This document shows positions 58,016-64,000 of a DNA stretch of 64,000 bases, piece after piece (positions within the stretch are counted from its first letter, which is position 1; each line of letters starts with the position of its first letter). The translations under genes and the position numbers were made by a program. A model generated the notes under the pieces. It saw only the letters and a list, made by a program, of their open reading frames with translations. It had not been told where the DNA came from and did not search any database. The DNA comes from Alteromonas sp. LOR (lineage in GTDB: Bacteria > Pseudomonadota > Gammaproteobacteria > Enterobacterales > Alteromonadaceae): assembly GCF_000753865.1 (NCBI RefSeq), contig NZ_JQFW01000057.1, forward strand, positions 372,628 to 436,627, in the 5' to 3' direction.

Positions 58016-58144
58016 TTATGGCTGTTTTCCTAGCTTTTACCTCGACTGTTTTCTTAATTGTTATTTGGGGCTGCTCTCTCGGTTTTTTCGAATAGGGCAC
58101 TTAGGCCACAGTCTCAAACGTGTCAGCAGCCTTACTGATACACA

Positions 58145-59899
58145 CTATTCAAAGTCTTGGTTACTAATCCACAGTGTCTGGTAGGGCTTCAATTGAATAA
58201 AGCCGCTTGAAAGACAAATTTCATCACGTGTTACCAAGTCTATCCAGTTGTCGGTGCCGATTAGATTAATATCTGATAGCAAAATGGTTTTTTCTTCATC
58301 GCAAATATTATTCACGCAGAAAATACTTTGCTTTCTATCAAGACTTTGTCGCCAATACCCAAATATTTCATTACCCAACTGCAGTGTGAACTGAGTTGCG
58401 TTGGGGTGAAACGCCGGTTGCGCCTTTCTTATAAGGATAAGCTGAGACACCCGGGTTAACACTTTGTGATGTTGAGAGAAGGGCGAATCAAGCAAAGCCT
58501 CTAATTCATCAATATTCCAGCGACGACGGTTAATACTTCGATTTTGTCCTGTATTTGCCACTTTTTCATAGTCGTTGGAGGTGCCCAATAAACTATGAAT
58601 ATACAGCCCGGGAATACCTTCCATGCCTAGCATAATTGAGTGGGCACAGATAAAGCGGTCTACTTGGAACCGGTCTGGCCCTTTAGTGGTGCCTTGTAAT
58701 GCGTCGAACAGGGTAATATTAATTTCATAAGGTTTTTGCTTCCCATGCTCAGACGCACGCCAAGAAATCTTACCCCCAAAGTTCTGCATGGTGTGAACCA
58801 ATTCGGATATTTCTTCATCGTCTAGCAGCCCCTCTGCGGGACGCAGTCCAATACCATCATGAGATGCAATGAAATTAAAATAGGCCGTGCCGTTTTGCGC
58901 GGGTGGCATACTCATCATCCAGCTTTTTAAATAGGTACAGTCGCCGGTCACTAACGTGTTAACCAGAAGCGGTGGTAGAGAGAAGTTATAAATGGCATGT
59001 GCTTCGTTTGCATTGCCGAAATACGTTAAATTTTCTCGATTCGGAATGTTGGTTTCTGTGATGATTATAATAGAAGGATCAACATGCTCAATCAGCGTTC
59101 TCAGTAAACGCACAACTTCGTGGGTTTGAAACAGATTGATGCTGTTTGAACCGACAATTTTCCACAAAAATGCCACCGCATCTAGGCGGAAAAGCTTGGT
59201 GCCTTTATCAATATACAGTTTGATAATGTCCACAAATGCCAGCAGCACCTTTGGATTTCTAAAATCAAAATCGACCTGATCATGACTGAAGGTGCACCAC
59301 ACGTGCTTAGTGCCCTCGGCGGTTTCCGTTTCTCGCAGTAACGGTGACACACGAGGCCTCGTTACCATGGAAAGGTCATCTTGCGGATCAGCGGTAAAGA
59401 AAAAATCTGAACCGGGTCCTTCGCTTTTTATAAAGTTATCAAACCACACGCTTCTCGCCGAGCAATGGTTTATTACCAAATCTGTCATCAGCCCATAGTC
59501 TTTCGCTATGGCTTCTATGTCGGCCCACGAGCCTAACGACTCATTCACTGTTGAGTAATCAATGACTGAAAATCCATCATCGGAGCTATAGGGGAAGAAC
59601 GGCAATATATGCACATTGTTGATCGTGTTTTTGCAATATTGATGTAAGAAGTTATTCAAGGTTACCAATGGTTTTTCGTTATCACGAATAACGCTATCAC
59701 CGTAGGTGATCATGATAATATCTTCTTCATCCCAATAGTTGTGGTGAGATTGAGGCGAAGCAATGTCTTCGCTCGATGCTATGCCGATAGCGGCTAGCAG
59801 CTGCTCCGTTAGCGTGTCATAGGACACGTCTAACGAAACATCGGCATAGATAGTCTCTAAATGGTGCTTTACTTTGTCATAGAGAGGTTCCCATGCCAT
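58145..59899 (-). CDS. GH13 sucrose-phosphorylase-like enzyme, probable glucosylglycerate phosphorylase
   Basis: This 584-residue TIM-barrel glycoside phosphorylase is of the GH13_18 type. The nucleophile Asp is in [12 protein letters not shown] near residue 238, the acid/base Glu in IITETNIP near 280, and the transition-state Asp in [14 protein letters not shown]. Family members split sucrose, sucrose 6-phosphate or glucosylglycerate with phosphate. Because the next genes make glucosylglycerate and phosphorylate glycerate, I infer glucosylglycerate as substrate, yielding glucose-1-phosphate and D-glycerate. Only one base separates it from the gpgS-like stop, so translation is coupled. Sucrose phosphorylase remains the alternative. 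Confidence 0.83.
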   Translation of the reverse strand: MAWEPLYDKVKHHLETIYADVSLDVSYDTLTEQLLAAIGIASSEDIASPQSHHNYWDEEDIIMITYGDSVIRDNEKPLVTLNNFLHQYCKNTINNVHILPFFPYSSDDGFSVIDYSTVNESLGSWADIEAIAKDYGLMTDLVINHCSARSVWFDNFIKSEGPGSDFFFTADPQDDLSMVTRPRVSPLLRETETAEGTKHVWCTFSHDQVDFDFRNPKVLLAFVDIIKLYIDKGTKLFRLDAVAFLWKIVGSNSINLFQTHEVVRLLRTLIEHVDPSIIIITETNIPNRENLTYFGNANEAHAIYNFSLPPLLVNTLVTGDCTYLKSWMMSMPPAQNGTAYFNFIASHDGIGLRPAEGLLDDEEISELVHTMQNFGGKISWRASEHGKQKPYEINITLFDALQGTTKGPDRFQVDRFICAHSIMLGMEGIPGLYIHSLLGTSNDYEKVANTGQNRSINRRRWNIDELEALLDSPFSQHHKVLTRVSQLILIRKAQPAFHPNATQFTLQLGNEIFGYWRQSLDRKQSIFCVNNICDEEKTILLSDINLIGTDNWIDLVTRDEICLSSGFIQLKPYQTLWISNQDFE

Positions 59900-59900
59900 A

Positions 59901-61127
59901 TTATTTCTCCATATATTCGGCGGTGTCTGCTTCTACCGCTTCAAGTAGGCGTTCTAAAATGTCAGGTACCGCACTAGTTACTCGGTTCCAACTTGGAATA
60001 AACGGCGTTTCCATCGGGTTTTCTAAGAAGTTTTGACCCGCTTTCATGATATTACTGGCAAACATTTCTACCGCTTTTTCTTCGCTGTGAATGTCTAGAG
60101 TTAAACCGTTCATTACCGCGTCGTTGTGGTAGGTTTCGATAAAGTCGAGTGCAATCCTAAAATACGTCGCCTTAATTGAGCGGAACATCTCGTTGCTAAA
60201 TGTATAGCCCTGAGTGGCCAGCTTTCTGAAAATCGCTTTCGTGATGTCGATAGACATTTTAGATAAGCCACCTTCATCATTGTTCAATGATAAATCTTGG
60301 TGCTTGTGATCGTAAATATCGCAGATGTCGGCCTGGCATAGACGGTTATGGGAATAGTTGCGATGCATCTCAGACAACACACCAATCTCTAGTCCCCAGT
60401 CGCTCGGAATGCGAATGTCGTTTAACACGTCACGTCTGAATGAAAACTCTCCCGCTAGTGGATAACGAAAGCTATCCATAAACTCAAGGTATTCATTGTC
60501 GCCCATAATGCGTTTAAGGGCTCTAAGCAGAGGCGTTACCAGCAAGCGAGAAACACGACCGTTAATTTTACCGTTTGCAACACGGGCGTAAAACCCTTTA
60601 CAGAACTCGTAGTTAAAATTGGGATTCGCAACGGGATAAATTAGCTTGGCAAGTAAGTCTTTTTCATAGGTCACAATATCGCAGTCGTGAAGCGCCACAG
60701 ATTCAGCGCGGTTTGAAGCCAGTATGTAACCCATGCAGTACCAAACGTTTCTGCCTTTACCCATTTCTTTTGGGGCTAAACCCTGCGCTTGCAACTCTTC
60801 GTCTAGGGCCTTTAGGCGCGGACCATCATTCCATAACACTCGGTGGTGCTGTGGTAATTTACCGAAAAATTTAAGTGCGTGTTTATATTGCTCTTCGTTG
60901 GCTCTGTCTAATCCGATAACAACCTCGGCCAAATAGGGAACCGATGTAAGCTCACCAATAATATGAGGTAATGCGTCACCTTCAAGTTCAGAAAACAAAG
61001 AGGGCAAAATTAACGCCATGGGGCGCTTTTTGGAGAATTGTAATAGCTCAGCCTCTAGGTCTTCCGTAGGTCTGCGCGATAAGTTGTGTAATGTAGTAAT
61101 AACACCGTTTTGATAAAAATCAGCCAT
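59901..61127 (-). CDS. Glucosyl-3-phosphoglycerate synthase-like glycosyltransferase (GT81 type)
   Basis: This 408-residue GT-A fold enzyme has a metal-binding HDCDIV near residue 146 (DxD-type) and the family start [15 protein letters not shown]. It resembles GpgS-like synthases, which join NDP-glucose and 3-phosphoglycerate to glucosyl-3-phosphoglycerate; mannosyl-3-phosphoglycerate synthase is the closest alternative. The gene for the phosphatase of the next step is 12 bases upstream, and the catabolic phosphorylase gene follows directly. No signal peptide is present, so it is cytoplasmic. Confidence 0.83.
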   Translation of the reverse strand: MADFYQNGVITTLHNLSRRPTEDLEAELLQFSKKRPMALILPSLFSELEGDALPHIIGELTSVPYLAEVVIGLDRANEEQYKHALKFFGKLPQHHRVLWNDGPRLKALDEELQAQGLAPKEMGKGRNVWYCMGYILASNRAESVALHDCDIVTYEKDLLAKLIYPVANPNFNYEFCKGFYARVANGKINGRVSRLLVTPLLRALKRIMGDNEYLEFMDSFRYPLAGEFSFRRDVLNDIRIPSDWGLEIGVLSEMHRNYSHNRLCQADICDIYDHKHQDLSLNNDEGGLSKMSIDITKAIFRKLATQGYTFSNEMFRSIKATYFRIALDFIETYHNDAVMNGLTLDIHSEEKAVEMFASNIMKAGQNFLENPMETPFIPSWNRVTSAVPDILERLLEAVEADTAEYMEK

Positions 61128-61139
61128 GTGTGCTCCTGA

Positions 61140-61949
61140 TTATAGAGATAGCAATTGAGTAAGCATTTCAGTCCAACCTTCTGGACCGTTAAGGGTGCTG
61201 GTATATACCTCTTCTTTTTTTACTGTTGGCGGAGGATTTACCGGTGATAAAATTCGTATTGAGACATCTGCCGCTTCTAGCATGGCAATATCGTTATTTC
61301 CGTCTCCAAGGGCTACGGTTTGTACGCAAACACCATTTTGTCTTTGGTATTCTTTTGCCAGCCACGTTAGCGCTTGGCCTTTATCGCAGTTGCCGGAAAC
61401 GTGGATAAATCGTCCACCTTCCAGAGGATACGCACCTCTGTTTGATACTGCTTTGAGAAACTTTTGTTTATCATCATCACTTCCTTGCCACAAAATGGGC
61501 TCGCCAAACTGACGCTTAGCAGCAAGAGAGGCTGAGTATTCATCTAACCCGGTACTGTCTTGGATTTCTTCAATGGACATTTTGGAAAACTGTTTGTAGC
61601 TGCCTTCAAAGTCACCGCTTATTTTTTCCAACAGCTTAATCCAGTGGTTTTTGCTCGATATAAACGCCTTACACCAATATCCGTCTACCCACACTGTGCC
61701 AGACGGCTTTTGTTTAAAAAAACCGTGTGGAATAAAAATGGCAGCGCCATTTTCAATGATAAAGGGGCCCGTTAAATCTATTTTTTCTCTAAGAGGCTGA
61801 AGTTCTGCAAAGGTTTTGCTGGTGGTTGGAATAACGGGGATCTGCTTTTTGTCCAATGCGGTTAAAGCCGGTTTCGCCGCCTCAAAAGAGTAAGTATGAT
61901 GGTCTAACAGCGTGCCATCCATATCGGTGAAAACAAGCGTTTTTGTCAT
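61140..61949 (-). CDS. Mannosyl/glucosyl-3-phosphoglycerate phosphatase (HAD, MPGP family)
   Basis: From the ATG at 61949 the protein begins MTKTLVFTDMDGTLLDHHTY, with the HAD nucleophile in DMDGT. Motif IV GDGNNDIAML lies near residue 225, and the MPGP-family cap (PTTSKTFAELQPL, PFIIENGAAIFIP) is present. It should dephosphorylate glucosyl-3-phosphoglycerate to glucosylglycerate. The ATG shares one base with the stop of the glycerate kinase gene (TAATG), which supports this start over an upstream one at 62009. Confidence 0.87.
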   Translation of the reverse strand: MTKTLVFTDMDGTLLDHHTYSFEAAKPALTALDKKQIPVIPTTSKTFAELQPLREKIDLTGPFIIENGAAIFIPHGFFKQKPSGTVWVDGYWCKAFISSKNHWIKLLEKISGDFEGSYKQFSKMSIEEIQDSTGLDEYSASLAAKRQFGEPILWQGSDDDKQKFLKAVSNRGAYPLEGGRFIHVSGNCDKGQALTWLAKEYQRQNGVCVQTVALGDGNNDIAMLEAADVSIRILSPVNPPPTVKKEEVYTSTLNGPEGWTEMLTQLLSL

Positions 61950-62818
61950 TACTTCAAATCCTGTTGTGTGATGTTTCTGTGTTCGTCTAAATAGAATACG
62001 GTATCGCATTGCTGAGGAAGCGTACTGAGTGCATGCTCAGTAAGGCGCTGATAGTGTTCAATAAAACGAGCAACCTCCTCATCGTTCATTACGCCAGCTT
62101 TTTCACCTTTAGACGTTTTAGCAAGCTTATGCTCTTGCTCTAAACGCCAATGTAGAACGCTGTCGAAGGAGGGCGCCGCTAGCATTAAACTATAATCTAT
62201 CTTGTTAAAAAGTGTTTGATATTGATTGCCTAATTCGCTGTTAACAAAAGAGCGCCATGTACACAGTGAATCTTCCTCGCTTTCTAGCTCATTAACAGGG
62301 TGTGTTAACGCTGACGATTCTTGTGGCGAGACGCCCACGCACCAGCCTTCTAAAATAATGACGTCAGGAACAGCGTCCATTACCGGCCACTGAGATGTCG
62401 GGAAGGGGTTATCTGTGGATTTATCAAACCGTGGGAGCTGTGTACGTTCGCCTTTTTCAAGCATAGAAAACGTATCGAGAGCCAATGATATGTTATGGGT
62501 GCCCGGTACGCCGCGAGTCTTTAATAGCGGGTGTACCTTTATGGCAAGGGCGTTCCGGTGGTTTTTATCGAGATAAAAATCATCGATTGAAAGAGAGACC
62601 ACACGCATGTCGTGCTCAGATTTCAAAAAGGTTTCTATAAAACTTGTGAGTGTAGACTTTCCAGAGCCTTGGCAACCATTAATACCCACAATGAATGGTT
62701 TTTTTGCACTTTTTTGGTGCTTTAGTAACTGTTCACAGAGTGGGATGAACCACATTTGTGCAGTGTCTGCGTAACTACTTGGCAGATGATGGGCTGTTAA
62801 AAAGCCATGTATATCCAT
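61949..62818 (-). CDS. D-glycerate 3-kinase, plant GLYK-like P-loop kinase
   Basis: This 289-residue P-loop kinase has Walker A GINGCQGSGKST (about 45-56) followed by SLSIDDFYLDKNHR and HPLLKTRGVPGTHN, signatures of the GLYK (D-glycerate 3-kinase) family. It would convert D-glycerate released by the phosphorylase into 3-phosphoglycerate, returning it to glycolysis or to new glucosylglycerate. It is the first gene of the four-gene operon. Its ribosome binding site lies in a predicted hairpin. Confidence 0.87.
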   Translation of the reverse strand: MDIHGFLTAHHLPSSYADTAQMWFIPLCEQLLKHQKSAKKPFIVGINGCQGSGKSTLTSFIETFLKSEHDMRVVSLSIDDFYLDKNHRNALAIKVHPLLKTRGVPGTHNISLALDTFSMLEKGERTQLPRFDKSTDNPFPTSQWPVMDAVPDVIILEGWCVGVSPQESSALTHPVNELESEEDSLCTWRSFVNSELGNQYQTLFNKIDYSLMLAAPSFDSVLHWRLEQEHKLAKTSKGEKAGVMNDEEVARFIEHYQRLTEHALSTLPQQCDTVFYLDEHRNITQQDLK

Positions 62819-62824
62819 GTTGTC

Positions 62825-62867
62825 ACCCTAATCAATACAGAATTAGCACTCCATAGCTGATTAGGGT
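62825..62867 (-). promoter_or_regulatory. 10-bp inverted repeat overlapping the ribosome binding site of the glycerate kinase gene
   Basis: ACCCTAATCA (62825-62834) and TGATTAGGGT (62858-62867) are perfect inverted copies separated by 23 bases. On the minus strand the arm nearer the gene reads TGATTAGGGT and continues GACAAC then ATG, so the GGTGA ribosome binding site sits at its end. As RNA this would form a hairpin hiding the site; as DNA it could be a dimeric repressor operator. Confidence 0.6.
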
Positions 62868-62913
62868 TACAACATCTATGCCAACAAAGCGATTAACTTC
62901 AAGATGAGCGCAA

Positions 62914-63897
62914 TTACTTTTTGTTAGCGACGATAACGGCTCGTTGTGGTGCAGGGTAGCCCTCGATGGTGCGGGTAATATCTGCCGGATTGAGAAAATC
63001 TTTCAATGACTGAGTTTCCATCCATTCCGTAGAGCGCTGTTCATCAAGGGTAGTGTGGTTGATATCCACCACACGTATATTTTCAAATCCAAGGCGCTCC
63101 AGCCACACCATCAGTGCTTTCGCACTGGGAAGAAACCAAACATTGCGCATTTGTGCGTAGCGCTCACCTGCCATAAGTACTGTGGTTTCATCACCATCAA
63201 CAACGAGGGTTTCTAACACTAATTCACCGCCCTTGCGCAGCTGGTCTTTCAATTGAGTAAGAAACTGCATGGGGTCTTTGCGGTGATAGAGGACTCCCAT
63301 TGAAAACACAGTGTCGAAAGCGTTAAGCGGTTGCATATCTTCAATGCCAAGGGGTAAAAAATGAATATTTCGTTGTCCAATAAAATGCTTAATGGCTTGA
63401 AACTGAATTAGAAACAGCTGTGTGGGGTCGATACCATAAACACCGGATGCGTCTTCGCCCAGCATTCTCCACATGTGATAGCCACTGCCACATCCCACAT
63501 CGAGCACGTGTCGGTTTTTAAGTGGCGCGATATGAGGTACCACGCGATCCCACTTCCAATCAGAGCGCCATTCCGTATCAATATGAATATCGTGTACGAA
63601 AAAAGGGCCTTTACGCCACGGCATAAATTGTTTCATTAATCCGCTGATTTGCTTTTGGGTGTATTCATTAATATCAGCAGCATTACCTATAGTAACACTG
63701 CTGTTCAAGTCGATAGCACTGGGTGGTGTCTGCGGCAACTTTGCAAGAAGGCGGCACCACTTATCGAACTCACCATGTTTATTGTGTTGCTGCCAGGTGT
63801 TGAGCTGTGAAGGAAGTGTTTGAAGCCACGCTGAAAGAGGGCTATCTAACAGAGATTTATAGCAGTCGTTAAACCAAGTCTGCGCTAATTTGCTCAT
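62914..63897 (-). CDS. cmoB: tRNA U34 carboxymethyltransferase CmoB
   Basis: This 327-residue SAM-fold enzyme transfers a carboxymethyl group from carboxy-SAM to 5-hydroxyuridine 34 of tRNAs, giving cmo5U. The motif HVLDVGCGSGYHMWRMLG is near residue 130, and MPWRKGPF and GVLYHRKDPMQFL are family-typical. Length is 323 in E. coli. The partner cmoA would normally lie upstream; the last 100 bases of the window show no recognisable cmoA end. Confidence 0.95.
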   Translation of the reverse strand: MSKLAQTWFNDCYKSLLDSPLSAWLQTLPSQLNTWQQHNKHGEFDKWCRLLAKLPQTPPSAIDLNSSVTIGNAADINEYTQKQISGLMKQFMPWRKGPFFVHDIHIDTEWRSDWKWDRVVPHIAPLKNRHVLDVGCGSGYHMWRMLGEDASGVYGIDPTQLFLIQFQAIKHFIGQRNIHFLPLGIEDMQPLNAFDTVFSMGVLYHRKDPMQFLTQLKDQLRKGGELVLETLVVDGDETTVLMAGERYAQMRNVWFLPSAKALMVWLERLGFENIRVVDINHTTLDEQRSTEWMETQSLKDFLNPADITRTIEGYPAPQRAVIVANKK

Positions 63898-64000
63898 TGT
63901 GTTCTCGTTGTGCTCTTAATGTATTAAACGTTGATAACGCCATGTGTAGCTAAAAGAAATGGTGAGTGCCAATAAAGTGGTGCAAGTAACTTAAGGCTGT

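Noticed and set aside
57910..58095. 61-codon plus-strand frame with a hydrophobic stretch upstream of the GH13 stop
   Set aside because: It contains a long hairpin and repeat sequence, lacks a ribosome binding site, and is overlapped by equally long frames on both strands.
63898..64000. 3' end of cmoA at the right edge
   Set aside because: All three minus-strand frames were read; each ends in a stop and none resembles the CmoA C-terminus.

Overview
The window looks like a chromosomal segment of an Alteromonas-like marine gammaproteobacterium. The evidence is moderate GC content, the conserved gammaproteobacterial orders mrdA-rodA-rlpA, leuS-lptE-holA-nadD-rsfS-rlmH and rlmE-ftsH-folP-glmM-tpiA-secG-tRNA-Leu, and accessory genes typical of that group. 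The genus is inferred from gene content and was not confirmed by a search. I see no insertion sequence, prophage, CRISPR array, rRNA or plasmid origin.

Layout. 1-9.6 kb (minus strand): cell elongation and envelope genes (rlpA, partial at the left edge; rodA; mrdA), ribosome maturation (rlmH, rsfS), NAD synthesis (nadD), the DNA polymerase III delta subunit (holA), LPS assembly (lptE) and leuS. 9.9-16.8 kb: a soluble PAS chemoreceptor, a large Lon-related protease, an orphan sugar-type binding protein, a short-chain dehydrogenase and the RNA-binding protein YhbY. 16.9-23.3 kb (plus): rlmE, ftsH, folP, glmM, tpiA, secG and tRNA-Leu(GAG), closed by a strong terminator. 23.5-33.4 kb: accessory genes, namely an EAL phosphodiesterase, a Pmp3-type 52-residue membrane protein, hemerythrin, glutamate dehydrogenase, a phosphatase/lipid-kinase fusion, DUF2878, a second dehydrogenase, a HAD phosphatase and an unknown membrane protein. 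33.4-35.0 kb: an AT-rich, gene-poor stretch holding a 20-codon ORF with an excellent ribosome binding site and one orphan ORF. 35-41.9 kb: proBA, a MscS channel, an HNH nuclease, pnp (without rpsO) and a YeaC-like gene. 42-57.9 kb: two MATE exporters, secreted M16 and M24 peptidases, a PhzF-family protein, an RRM protein, a lipoprotein, cysK, a MoxR/VWA pair, moeA and a gph-like phosphatase. 58.1-63.9 kb (minus): a compact glucosylglycerate operon downstream of cmoB.

The most notable points are these. (1) A four-gene operon (glycerate kinase, GpgS-like synthase, MPGP/GpgP-like phosphatase, GH13 glucosylglycerate-type phosphorylase) could both make and degrade the compatible solute glucosylglycerate. 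Just before its first start codon is a 10-bp inverted repeat whose distal arm overlaps the ribosome binding site. (2) At least seven degenerate minisatellites are scattered through the window. The two inside genes have periods that are multiples of three (18 and 15 bp), while most of those between genes do not (13, 14, 16, about 19 bp). The largest adds about 65 residues of five-residue repeats to a PhzF-family enzyme. (3) The usual secG/tRNA-Leu to nusA-infB-rpsO-pnp neighbourhood is broken here. About 16 kb of accessory genes lie between tRNA-Leu and pnp, and rpsO is absent from its usual place.
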